This document shows, piece after piece, positions 45,054 to 52,876 of a stretch of 64,000 bases of DNA. The notes beneath the pieces were generated by a model. That model ran no database searches. It worked only from the letters and a program-made list of their open reading frames with translations, and was not told the DNA's origin. The DNA comes from Lysobacteraceae bacterium SCN 69-320. Its GTDB lineage: Bacteria; Pseudomonadota; Gammaproteobacteria; Xanthomonadales; Rhodanobacteraceae. Location: positions 1 to 64,000 of the forward strand of contig MEFP01000008.1 in assembly GCA_001725155.1 (NCBI GenBank), given 5' to 3'. Numbering within the stretch: the stretch's first letter is position 1; each line of letters begins with the position of its first letter. The translations under genes were made by a program, and so were the position numbers.

Positions 45054-46091
45054 TCAGCCGGAAACGGTCAGGCGGTCGGTATCTTGCGGCAGCGCGTCGG
45101 CGATCTGGTCGAACCACGGCGTCATGGCGGCGCGGATGCGCGCGACGCCGTCATCGCCCGCGGTGGCGGCCGTGCTGAACGGAAACGCGGTCTCGTCGGC
45201 GCGGGCGCCGAGCTGGCGCCACAGGGTGATCGCAAAGCCCGACGCCGTGACGCGGCGCTGGCCGTTCGCGCCGACGATCTGATACGGCACCTTCTCGCCG
45301 CTCAGCGGCGCGATCGCGTCGGCGACGTTGTTGGCGACCAGGGCCAGGCGCGGCTGCGCGGCGATCGCGGTCAGCGGCGCCAGGCGCAGGCCGTGGCGGC
45401 AGACGCGCTGGCGTTGTGCCGGCGCGAGTTCCAGGCGCTCGGCACGATGCAGCGCCGCCTTGATCAGCGCATCGCTGGCGCGATTGCCGCGTTCGGCGGC
45501 GAGCTCGCAGGTGGCCTCCAGGCTGGCTGCGGCAAATTCGCGCGCGATCTGCGCCGCAGTCTGCGCGCCCGCTTCGGAGGCATAGTCGACGCCGAGCATG
45601 GCCAACGCGTCGGCCAGGCCGAGTATGCCCAGCTGCGGCGGCGCGCCGGCGGGGCCGTCGGCGGCCAGGTACATGTCGTCGATGAGGCGCAGCGCGAGCC
45701 GCGCGATCTCGGCCAGGGCCTGGTGCTGAAAGCTGGCCTTGGCCGTGAACGGCAGGCTCACGAAGCGGGCCAGGTTGATGCCGACATACAGCGCGTCGGA
45801 TGGCCAGACGAAATGGCGCTGGCCGGCGCCGGCCAGCACGCGCGCGTCGGGCAACAGGCGCCAGCTGCTGATCGCCTCGCCGACCTGCTGCTCGTGCTGC
45901 GCCGGTTCCGTGGGCGCGAGCGCACAGAGCGCCCGCGTCACGCGCGACCAGGTCGCGTCGATCGTGACGTCGCGCAGCTCGTTGCCTTCGCGCCAGCGGA
46001 ACCAGGCGTCCCAGGCCTCGACCGCGGCCGGGTCGACGAAGGAGGCCTGCATGGCATGCACGCCGTGACGGTAGCGGAAACCGAAATCCAT
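45054..46091 (-). CDS. ribonucleotide-reductase-like protein without an obvious active site
   Basis: This 345-aa protein resembles the second half of RNR large subunits. LGILGLADALAMLGVDYASEAGAQTA (RNR: LGxxGxAD...LGxxYxS) is followed by SLEATCELAAERG and LRLAPLTAIAAQPRLALVANNVADAI, at the place of the RNR 'NATLTTIAPTGTIS' loop. Only a few Cys remain and the usual active-site Cys context is not visible. Catalysis is doubtful. Start MDFGFRYRHG at 46091. An FNR-type box lies 35 bp upstream, so it is probably induced at low oxygen. Confidence 0.65.
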   Translation of the reverse strand: MDFGFRYRHGVHAMQASFVDPAAVEAWDAWFRWREGNELRDVTIDATWSRVTRALCALAPTEPAQHEQQVGEAISSWRLLPDARVLAGAGQRHFVWPSDALYVGINLARFVSLPFTAKASFQHQALAEIARLALRLIDDMYLAADGPAGAPPQLGILGLADALAMLGVDYASEAGAQTAAQIAREFAAASLEATCELAAERGNRASDALIKAALHRAERLELAPAQRQRVCRHGLRLAPLTAIAAQPRLALVANNVADAIAPLSGEKVPYQIVGANGQRRVTASGFAITLWRQLGARADETAFPFSTAATAGDDGVARIRAAMTPWFDQIADALPQDTDRLTVSG

Positions 46092-46125
46092 GCGGACACT
46101 GTGTCTGCATCGCCGCGGACATGTC

Positions 46126-46139
46126 TTGAGGCAAGTCAA
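46126..46139. promoter_or_regulatory. FNR/Anr-type box
   Basis: TTGAG-GCAA-GTCAA matches TTGAT-N4-ATCAA with one change per half-site. It lies between the RNR-like gene and the Crp/Fnr gene, 35 bp from the former's ATG. Confidence 0.55.
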
Positions 46140-46150
46140 TTGAGGCCGGT

Positions 46151-46186
46151 GTTACCGATCCGTTACTCATGGTTACCCAGCGTTGC
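46151..46186. promoter_or_regulatory. GTTAC direct-repeat array
   Basis: GTTAC occurs at 46151, 46162 and 46172, and GTTGC at 46182. Spacing is 11, 10 and 10 bp, one helical turn. The same pattern occurs at 49853. It fits an OmpR/PhoB-family response-regulator operator, possibly for the regulator encoded at 48984. Confidence 0.5.
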
Positions 46187-46260
46187 AGCCGCGTCGTCAA
46201 ACCGCGGGGAGGGCCTGGCTACTGTGGCGCCCACACCCTCCCGCCACCCGGAATTCCGCC

Positions 46261-46983
46261 ATGACCGTCGCCGCCGCCGTCACTGCCGCCATGCCGCTGC
46301 CCATCCCGCGCTGCGTCGAGGAAATGATCGACATCGCCGCGCTTTCGGCCTATGTCCCGGTGACGCGGCGCCGCCTGCGCGCGGGCCAGTACCTGTACCG
46401 CGCCGGCCAGCGCTTCAACGCGCTGTACATCGTGCATGCGGGCTTCCTGCGCACCAGCCTGTGCAGCGACGATGGCCGCCAGCAGGTCACCGGCTTCCCG
46501 ATGCGCGGCGAGCTGCTCGGCGTGGAATCCATCGGCAGCGATCGTTACAGCGTCGATGTGGTCGCGCTGGATACCTGCGAAGTCATCGAGTTGGCGTATC
46601 CGGCCGTCATGACCGCCTGCGCCGCGATGAATGCGCTGCAGGCGCTGCTGACTCAGGCGCTGGCCACCGAACTGCGCCGCGATCATTACTGGATGCTGAC
46701 CCTCGGCACCCTCGGCGCCGAGCAGCGCGTCGCGGCCTTCCTGCTCGACCTGTCGCGGCGTCATCGCGCGCTGGGCTTCTGCGCCAGCCATTTCCTGCTG
46801 CGCATGAGCCGTGTCGACATCGCGAGCTTCCTCGGCCTCAAGCACGAAACCGTCACGCGCGCACTGAGCCAGCTGGCCGCACGCGGCATCATTGCGGTGG
46901 AGCGGCGCGAGATCCGCATCGTCTGCACGGAAAAGCTGCAGCGCCAGGCCGACGGCCCGCAGGTCGAGCGCCGCGCGGCCTGA
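46261..46983 (+). CDS. Crp/Fnr-family transcriptional regulator
   Basis: This 240-aa protein has a cyclic-nucleotide-binding-like beta barrel (RAGQYLYRAGQRFNALYIVHAGFLRTSL...GRQQVTGFPMRGELLGVESI). A dimerisation helix and a Crp-type HTH follow (MSRVDIASFLGLKHETVTRALSQL). The recognition helix keeps the E-x-x-T-R pattern that reads TTGAT half-sites. The N-terminal Cys cluster of classical FNR is not present (a single Cys in IPRCVEEM), so oxygen sensing by a 4Fe-4S cluster is uncertain. ATG at 46261. Its stop abuts that of the histidine kinase (TGA/TCA). Confidence 0.85.
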   Translation: MTVAAAVTAAMPLPIPRCVEEMIDIAALSAYVPVTRRRLRAGQYLYRAGQRFNALYIVHAGFLRTSLCSDDGRQQVTGFPMRGELLGVESIGSDRYSVDVVALDTCEVIELAYPAVMTACAAMNALQALLTQALATELRRDHYWMLTLGTLGAEQRVAAFLLDLSRRHRALGFCASHFLLRMSRVDIASFLGLKHETVTRALSQLAARGIIAVERREIRIVCTEKLQRQADGPQVERRAA

Positions 46984-48987
46984 TCAGGCGCCGCCGCGCA
47001 GCGCGGTCTGCGCCGCGGCGACCAGTTCTTCCCGCCGATACGGCTTGCGCAGCAGCGCGAACGCATGCGGCGTGGTGTTGCCGAGTTCATGCCCCGACGT
47101 CAGCAGCACCGGCAGGCCCGGACGCAGGCGGCGCGCGGTCAGCGCGAGCTCGATGCCGCTGGCGCCGTCGCCGAGCACGACGTCGCTGAACAGCAGCGCG
47201 ATCGGCGCGGCCGTGTGCAGATGCTGCAGCGCCTGATGCGCGTCGCCGGCTTCGAGCACGTCGTAGCCGAAGCCGCGCAGGAACGCGACGGCGACATCGC
47301 GCACTTCCGCCTCGTCCTCGACCACGAGGACGGTGCCGCTGCCGCGCGGCAGTCCGGCAGCGACCGTCGTGTCGACGGCGGGTGCGGAGTCCGCGGCCAG
47401 CGGCAGGATCAGGTCGATCGTCGTGCCGTAGCCGAGCCGGCTGCTTGCGAGCAGGTGGCCGCCGGACTGCTTGACGAAACCGTAGACCATGCTCAGTCCG
47501 AGGCCGCTGCCCTTGCCGGCGTCCTTGGTCGTGAAGAACGGTTCGAACGCGCGCGCGAGCACGTCGGGCGGCATGCCCAGGCCGGTGTCGGCGACGGTGA
47601 AGCGGATGTAGCGGCCGGCCGGCAGCTCGCTGCCATCGGGCGGCTGCTCCAGTTCCTCCTCGCTGGCGCTGATCGCCAGGCGGCCGCCGCGCGGCATCGC
47701 GTCGCGTGCGTTCAGTGCGAGGTTCAGCAGCGCGTTCTCCAGCTGCACCGCATCGGCGTAGACCGGCGGCAATGCCTCGTCGCAGCCGATGCGCACCTGC
47801 ACGGCTTCGCCCAGGGTGCGCTCCAGCATGCGGCCGAGGTCGGCCAGCAGCGCAGCCGGCGCTATCGCCGCCGGGCTCAGGCGCTGGCGTCGCGCGAACG
47901 CGAGCAGCTTGCGCGTGAGTTCGGCGCCGCGGCCGACCGCGCGCAGCGCGCGCGCGATCGAGTCGGCGGCGGCCGCGTCGTCGGCACAGTCGGCCTCCAG
48001 CAGCTGCAGGTTGCCCGAGATCACGGTCAGCAGGTTGTTGAAGTCGTGCGCGATGCCGCCGGTCAGCTGGCCGACCGCTTCCAGCCGCTGCGAATGGGCC
48101 AGCTGTTCCTGGGCGTGATGGCGCAGCGCCGCGGTGGCCAGCACGTTGGCGACGACGGCGAGGAAATGCTCCGCATCGCGGTCCACGACCAGCGGTTCGG
48201 CGCCGAGCAGGATCAGCGCGCCGAGCGCGCGGTTGCGGTCCAGCACCGGCACGAGGCGACCGCCGCGGATGCCGGCCTCGGCCCAGCCGTCGCCGGCTTC
48301 GTCGCGCCGCAGCCAGGCCTCGAAATCCAGTTCGGCCAGCGCCGGCGCGGCGCCTTCGTCCAGCGCGAGCGCGGCGCAGGCGCGATCGACCAGGCCCCGG
48401 TCGGCGCCGTCGCGCACGGCGCTGACCAGCGACGGCCGCAGCGGCACGCGCAGCAGGAACACGCCGACGGCGACGACCTGCAGGGCTTCGAGCACGAACG
48501 CGGCGATCTTGTCGGCGAGGTTCTCCACATCGGGCGATTCCAGCGCGCGCTGGCCGATCTGTGCGACGTAGGCGTCAAAGCGCGCGCGGCGCAGCGCCTG
48601 GCGCTGGCGCTGGGTCTCGGAGATGTCGCGGATCGACGCGGCAAACAGCGCGTCGCTGCCGCTGCCCATCGGGCTCAGCGCGATCTCCACCGGAAAACGC
48701 GCGCCGTCGCGGCGCTGGCCGACGAGTTCCTGGCCCGCACCCATCGGCCGCACGCGCGGCCGCTGCATGTAGCCGTCGCGATGGCCGCGGTGCGCGGTGC
48801 GCGCAGCTTCGGGCATCAGCATTTCCACGGGCTGGCCGATCAGTTCCTCCGGCGCATAGCCGAACAGGCGCAGGGCCTGCGGATTGGCCAGGCGGATACG
48901 GCCGTCGGACGCGACCACGATCATCGCGTCGGGCGCCGTATCGAACAGCGCGCGATAGAGGTCGGTTTCTTCGACTACGGCGTTCAC
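46984..48987 (-). CDS. hybrid sensor histidine kinase (PAS-GAF-HisKA-HATPase-REC)
   Basis: This 667-aa soluble sensor has a PAS domain (YRALFDTAPDAMIVVASDGRIRLAN...FGYAPEELIGQP) and a GAF-like domain (~150-320). HisKA has the phospho-His in LTGGIAHDFNNLLTVISGN. The HATPase has N (ALNARDAMPRGG), G1 (VADTGLGMPPDV), F and G2 (GKGSGLGLSMVYG) boxes, and a C-terminal receiver follows (VLVVEDEAEVRDVAVAF...DVVLGDG...). No membrane segment, so it senses a cytoplasmic signal. GTG start at 48987 overlaps the response-regulator stop as GTGA. Longer open frames reaching into the regulator gene are out-of-frame shadow. Confidence 0.85.
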   Translation of the reverse strand: MNAVVEETDLYRALFDTAPDAMIVVASDGRIRLANPQALRLFGYAPEELIGQPVEMLMPEAARTAHRGHRDGYMQRPRVRPMGAGQELVGQRRDGARFPVEIALSPMGSGSDALFAASIRDISETQRQRQALRRARFDAYVAQIGQRALESPDVENLADKIAAFVLEALQVVAVGVFLLRVPLRPSLVSAVRDGADRGLVDRACAALALDEGAAPALAELDFEAWLRRDEAGDGWAEAGIRGGRLVPVLDRNRALGALILLGAEPLVVDRDAEHFLAVVANVLATAALRHHAQEQLAHSQRLEAVGQLTGGIAHDFNNLLTVISGNLQLLEADCADDAAAADSIARALRAVGRGAELTRKLLAFARRQRLSPAAIAPAALLADLGRMLERTLGEAVQVRIGCDEALPPVYADAVQLENALLNLALNARDAMPRGGRLAISASEEELEQPPDGSELPAGRYIRFTVADTGLGMPPDVLARAFEPFFTTKDAGKGSGLGLSMVYGFVKQSGGHLLASSRLGYGTTIDLILPLAADSAPAVDTTVAAGLPRGSGTVLVVEDEAEVRDVAVAFLRGFGYDVLEAGDAHQALQHLHTAAPIALLFSDVVLGDGASGIELALTARRLRPGLPVLLTSGHELGNTTPHAFALLRKPYRREELVAAAQTALRGGA

Positions 48988-49715
48988 GACAGCGGCTCCA
49001 CCGGCGGCACGAACAGATAGCCAGCGCCGCGCACCGACTTGATCAGCTCGGGCTGCTCCGGCGCGGATTCGATCTTGCGCCGCAGACGGCCTATCTGCAT
49101 GTCGATCGCGCGGTCGAACGGACCGGCCTCGCGGCCGTGCAGGCTGTTCATCAGCACGTCGCGCGACAGCACGCGGTTGGGCCGCTCGACGAATGCGCAG
49201 AGCAGGTCGAACTCGCCGCTGGTCAGGGTGACCGGATTGCCGTCGGGCGCATGCAGGCTGCGCGCGGCCAGATCCAGGGTGAAGCCGGCGAAGCCCAGCC
49301 GCGTGCGCACGTTCGCGGCCGGTGCCGATGCCGGCGCCGCTGCGGTACTGCGGCGCAGTACGCTGCGCACGCGCGCCAGCAGCTCGCGCAGGTCGAACGG
49401 CTTGGTCACATAATCGTCGGCGCCGAGTTCCAGGCCGACCACGCGGTCCACCGAATCGCCGCGGCCGGTCACGATGATGATGGCGCCGTGCCAGTGTTCG
49501 CGCAGATGGCGCGTCAGCGCCAGGCCGTCCTCGCCGGGCAGGCCCAGATCGAGCAGCACCAGGTCGACCGGTCCGCGCGCGATCGCCTCGCGCAGCTCGG
49601 CGCCGTTGCGTGCGGTGCTGACGCGGAAGCCCTGCCGGTCGAAATAACGGCTCAGCAGCTCGCGGATCTCGTCCTCGTCGTCGACGCAGAGCAGGTGCAG
49701 CGCATCCGTTTCCAT
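48984..49715 (-). CDS. OmpR-family response regulator
   Basis: This 243-aa protein has a receiver domain (LLCVDDEDEIRELLSRYF; phospho-Asp in VLLDLGLPGEDG; Lys in YVTKPFDL). A winged-helix C-terminal effector domain follows (LTSGEFDLLCAFVERPNRVLSRDVLM, DMQIGRLRRKIE, VRGAGYLFVPP). It is encoded just before and overlapping the hybrid kinase. The start METDALHLL at 49715 avoids a Met-Ser extension. The GTTAC repeat array 138 bp upstream may be its own operator. Confidence 0.85.
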   Translation of the reverse strand: METDALHLLCVDDEDEIRELLSRYFDRQGFRVSTARNGAELREAIARGPVDLVLLDLGLPGEDGLALTRHLREHWHGAIIIVTGRGDSVDRVVGLELGADDYVTKPFDLRELLARVRSVLRRSTAAAPASAPAANVRTRLGFAGFTLDLAARSLHAPDGNPVTLTSGEFDLLCAFVERPNRVLSRDVLMNSLHGREAGPFDRAIDMQIGRLRRKIESAPEQPELIKSVRGAGYLFVPPVEPLS

Positions 49716-49852
49716 GGGCCAGACTGTGGACAAAGGCTGGCGCCATCATAGGAAGGACGGCGGCCATCTCCAAATCAGGGCTGCCGCAGGCCGCCGCGGT
49801 TGTGACGGAGCCGCGACATGGCGCCGGCGATGCTGTGGCCCGGGCGGCCGCT

Positions 49853-49877
49853 GTTACCCACTGTTACCGTCCGTTGC
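49853..49877. promoter_or_regulatory. GTTAC direct-repeat array
   Basis: GTTAC occurs at 49853 and 49863, and GTTGC at 49873, with exact 10-bp spacing. It lies between the divergent response-regulator and universal-stress genes. It is the same motif as at 46151. Confidence 0.5.
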
Positions 49878-49960
49878 GGCGCTGTCGTCGTCGCGGCGGC
49901 CGGCCGTCCTAGGCTAGTCTCATTGCGCCGACAGGGCGCGCCGACCCTTGGGAGATCCGC

Positions 49961-50380
49961 ATGAAGATCCTGCTCGCCGTCGACGGAAGCACGCACAGCC
50001 GCCTGGCCGTCAAGCACGTCATCGCGCAATGGTCGCGCGCCGCCGACCTCAAGCTGGAGCTGTTGCACGTCGATCCGCCGCTGACGCAGCGTGTCGCCTC
50101 CGCGCTGGGCAAGGCCGAGGTCGTGCGCTATCACGAGGAAAATTCGAACGAGGCACTGCGCTACGCGCGTTCGCTGCTGCACCGCAGCGGCATGGTGTTC
50201 ACCGAGCAGACGCTGGTCGGCGATCCGGCCGAGCTGATCGCGCGCACGGCCACGCGCGGGCGCTTCGACCTGCTGGTCATGGGCTCGCACGGCCGCGGCC
50301 TGTTCCGCAATCTGCTGCTGGGCTCGGTGGTCAGCAAGGTGCTGCAGTCCTGCAAGACGCCGCTGCTGATCGTGCGCTGA
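49961..50380 (+). CDS. universal stress protein (UspA family)
   Basis: This 139-aa single Usp domain starts MKILLAVDGSTHSRLAVKHV. The ATP-binding motif is MGSHGRGLFRNLLLGSVVSKVL (G-2x-G-9x-G-S/V), with a C-terminal CKTPLLIVR. A GGGAG ribosome-binding site lies 9 nt before the ATG. It is followed after 10 bp by a second Usp-like gene. It probably functions in low-oxygen or stationary stress together with its neighbours. Confidence 0.9.
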   Translation: MKILLAVDGSTHSRLAVKHVIAQWSRAADLKLELLHVDPPLTQRVASALGKAEVVRYHEENSNEALRYARSLLHRSGMVFTEQTLVGDPAELIARTATRGRFDLLVMGSHGRGLFRNLLLGSVVSKVLQSCKTPLLIVR

Positions 50381-50390
50381 TCATCCGGTC

Positions 50391-51017
50391 ATGTACGCCG
50401 ACGTGCTGGTCTACTGCCGGTCGCCGCAGCGCTGGCCGGCGGCCGTGGACTATGCGCGGCGCCTCGTAGAGCCCGGCACCGGCCAGGTTCAGCTGTGGGC
50501 CGAGGCCACGGCGCCGTCGGCCGAAAGCCTGAGCCGGCAGGCGGCCTGGACCGATGCCGTGCTGCTCGACGGCATCCAGGATCTGCAGCAGCTGCGCGAG
50601 CTGATACAGGCGGTGGCCCGGCCCTGCCTGCTGCTGCCGCGCGGCACCGATGCGCCGCCGTCGCCGCGGCGCATCGCCGTGGGCTGGAACGGTTCCCTGC
50701 AGGCGCGCCGTGCGCTGCATGCGGCGCTGCCGCTGCTGCGCGCGGCGCAGCAGGTCGTGCTGCTGCAGGCGGCCGGCTGCGCCGAGACCGCGCAGGTACA
50801 GCGCTTCCTGCGCCGCCACGGCGTGCAACCCGACTGCGTCGACTGCGGTTGCCGCGGCGCGGCAGGTCCGCAGTTGCTCGAACTCTGCGCGGCGCAGCAG
50901 GCAGACCTGCTCGTGCTCGGCGCGTATGCCGAGCGCGGTCTCGGCGAATGGGACGGTGCGCAGACCCTGCTGCCGATCCTGCGCGAGCATGCGTTGCCGC
51001 TGCTGCTGCAGCACTGA
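50391..51017 (+). CDS. divergent universal-stress-type protein
   Basis: This 208-aa protein starts MYADVLVYCRSPQRWPAAVDYARR. The C-terminal Usp-like half shows RRIAVGWNGSLQARRALHAALPLLRAAQ and QADLLVLGAYAERGLGEWDGAQTLL, where the ATP-binding glycines are partly lost. The N-terminal half is a degenerate Usp domain. It is probably coregulated with the preceding Usp gene and resembles the two-domain Usp at 54299. Confidence 0.75.
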   Translation: MYADVLVYCRSPQRWPAAVDYARRLVEPGTGQVQLWAEATAPSAESLSRQAAWTDAVLLDGIQDLQQLRELIQAVARPCLLLPRGTDAPPSPRRIAVGWNGSLQARRALHAALPLLRAAQQVVLLQAAGCAETAQVQRFLRRHGVQPDCVDCGCRGAAGPQLLELCAAQQADLLVLGAYAERGLGEWDGAQTLLPILREHALPLLLQH

Positions 51018-51058
51018 CGCACCGGGTCGGCCGCGGCCGGTTGCTGTATGGCGGTGGT

Positions 51059-51072
51059 TTGATCCGGATCAA
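51059..51072. promoter_or_regulatory. perfect FNR/Anr box upstream of the alcohol dehydrogenase
   Basis: TTGAT-CCGG-ATCAA is an exact match to TTGAT-N4-ATCAA. Its centre is 63.5 bp before the adh ATG, the same distance as the box upstream of the Usp gene at 55117. Confidence 0.8.
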
Positions 51073-51128
51073 TATCGCGGCAATTGCCGCGAACTAGCCT
51101 GCCTGTGCATTCATTGCCGGAGTAGCCG

Positions 51129-52160
51129 ATGAACAGCACCATGCGAGCCGCCGTTGCACGCACGTTCGGCGGACCTTTGCGTATCGAGGAACTGCCGGTG
51201 CCGCGGCCCGGACCGGGCGAGGTGCTCGTGCAGCTCAAGGCCAGCGGCGTCTGTCATACCGACGTGCACGCGGTCGACGGCGACTGGCCGGTCAAGCCGG
51301 CGTTGCCGTTCGTGCCCGGCCACGAAGGCACCGGCCTCGTCGCCGCACTCGGCCCGGGCTATGCCGGGCCGCTGCGCGAAGGCGATCCGGTGGGACTGCC
51401 CTGGCTGCACGATGCCTGCGGTCACTGCGAGCACTGCGTCGGCGGCTGGGAGACGGTCTGCGCCGATCAGCACAACACCGGCTACGGCGTGAACGGCACC
51501 TTCGCCGAGTACGCGATCGGCCGTGCCGACTACGTCGCGCGCCTGCCGCGTCTGGCGGATTTCCGCGCGCTCGCGCCGATACTTTGCGCCGGCGTGACGA
51601 CGTACAAGGGCCTGCGCGAGACCGAAGCGCGTGCCGGCGAATGGGTCGCGATCGCCGGCATCGGCGGTCTGGGGCATCTCGCCGTGCAGTACGCCAAGGC
51701 CATGGGTTTCTACGTCGTCGCGCTCGACGTCGGCGAGCAGAAGCTCGGACTGGCTTCCGCACTCGGCGCCGACGTCGTCGTCGACGCCAGCTTCGAGGAC
51801 GCCGACGAACAGGTGCGCCGCGTGACCGACGGCGGCGCGCACGGCGTGCTCGTCACGGCAGTGTCGCTGCCGGCGTTCCGCCAGGCGCTGGCCTATGTAC
51901 GCCGCCGCGGCACGGTCAGTCTGGTCGGGCTGCCGCCCGGGGACTTTCCGACGCCGGTATTCGACGTCGTGCTCAAGCGCATCACCGTGCGCGGCTCCAT
52001 CGTCGGCACACGCAACGATCTGGCCGAGGCGCTGGCGTTCGCCGCTGCCGGTCATGTGCGTGCGCACTACGAGACCGTCGCGCTGGCCGATGTCGATGCG
52101 GTGCTGACGCGGCTGCGCCGCGGCGAGGTGGAAGGCCGCGTCGTGCTCGACATTGCCTGA
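51129..52160 (+). CDS. adhP: zinc-dependent alcohol dehydrogenase (AdhP-like)
   Basis: This 343-aa MDR-family enzyme has a catalytic zinc site (GVCHTDVHAVDGDWP, PGHEGTG) and a structural zinc motif CGHCEHCVGGWETVC. The NAD-binding loop is GIGGLGHLAVQYAKAMG, followed by a conserved Asp at the strand end (VVALDV). The length is typical of AdhP/AdhA. A perfect FNR box upstream points to fermentative or low-oxygen alcohol metabolism. It is convergent with the DUF1003 gene. Confidence 0.9.
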   Translation: MNSTMRAAVARTFGGPLRIEELPVPRPGPGEVLVQLKASGVCHTDVHAVDGDWPVKPALPFVPGHEGTGLVAALGPGYAGPLREGDPVGLPWLHDACGHCEHCVGGWETVCADQHNTGYGVNGTFAEYAIGRADYVARLPRLADFRALAPILCAGVTTYKGLRETEARAGEWVAIAGIGGLGHLAVQYAKAMGFYVVALDVGEQKLGLASALGADVVVDASFEDADEQVRRVTDGGAHGVLVTAVSLPAFRQALAYVRRRGTVSLVGLPPGDFPTPVFDVVLKRITVRGSIVGTRNDLAEALAFAAAGHVRAHYETVALADVDAVLTRLRRGEVEGRVVLDIA

Positions 52161-52167
52161 AGCCCGG

Positions 52168-52190
52168 CGCCGCCGGCCTCGCCGGCGGCG
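52168..52190. terminator. GC-rich hairpin between convergent genes
   Basis: A perfect 10-bp stem (CGCCGCCGGC / GCCGGCGGCG) with a 3-nt loop lies between adhP and the DUF1003 gene. It could end transcription in both directions, although no U-tract is present. Confidence 0.45.
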
Positions 52191-52220
52191 GACGGCCATC
52201 TGTGCAGTGCGGGCACCGCG

Positions 52221-52799
52221 TCAGTGCGGCGCGGCGTCGTCGGCCGAGGTCGACAGCCGCGCGACGAGGCCGGTCAGCAGGTCGAGCTGGGCCTGCTGGC
52301 GTGCGAGCAGTTCGCGCAACTGCTCGCCGCGCAGCGCGTCGAGCTTGTCGTGCAGGGCCATGATCTCGATCTCGGCCTTGACGTTGACCTCGTAGTCGTA
52401 GGCGGCCATCTCGCGGTCTTTGGCCGCCTGTCGGTTCTGGCTCATCATGATGACCGGTGCCTGCAGCGCGGCGATCATGGACAGGATCAGATTCAGGAAC
52501 ACGTAGGGATACGGGTCGAACGCGCCGCCGCGCAGCAGCCAGGTGTTCAGGCCGGCCCAGATGAGCAGGAACACGGTGAACAGCATGATGAAGCTCCAGG
52601 AACCGCCGAGCTGCGCGACGCGGTCGGCCAGACGTTCGCCGAATGTCGGCTCCGCGGCGCAGCGGCTGGGATCGCCGCTGGTCGCGCGCCGTTCCGACGC
52701 ATGCGTCAGCGCGCGCCGCACGCGTTCGTCCAGTTCCTCCAGACGGCGGCCGAACCAGCGCGGGGCGGCTTCGAAATAGCGGGGCAGGTCGGACGACAT
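52221..52799 (-). CDS. DUF1003 membrane protein
   Basis: This 192-aa protein has a cytoplasmic N-terminus. The DUF1003 core consists of two membrane segments (GGSWSFIMLFTVFLLIWAGLN and DPYPYVFLNLILSMIAALQAPVIMM) joined by the conserved W-x-N-x-x-L region. MSQNRQAAKDREMAAYDYEVNVKAE and a coiled coil (HDKLDALRGEQLRELLARQ) follow. It is the last gene of the Usp-MBL-DUF1003 unit. Function unknown; the family is often near stress genes. Confidence 0.85.
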   Translation of the reverse strand: MSSDLPRYFEAAPRWFGRRLEELDERVRRALTHASERRATSGDPSRCAAEPTFGERLADRVAQLGGSWSFIMLFTVFLLIWAGLNTWLLRGGAFDPYPYVFLNLILSMIAALQAPVIMMSQNRQAAKDREMAAYDYEVNVKAEIEIMALHDKLDALRGEQLRELLARQQAQLDLLTGLVARLSTSADDAAPH

Positions 52800-52876
52800 G
52801 AGGGACTCCGGAGGCTGAAGGCGTCGCCGCTAGCGTAGCCGCAGCGCCGCGCGCCGGGCACCCGGGCCAGATGGAC

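Noticed and set aside
44853-47189. 778-aa plus-strand frame
   Set aside because: Antisense to the RNR-like gene and out of frame with the Crp/Fnr gene; no protein-like composition.
46984-49773. A single 929-aa minus-strand protein
   Set aside because: The part above 48987 is an out-of-frame reading of the response-regulator gene. The kinase starts at the GTG at 48987.
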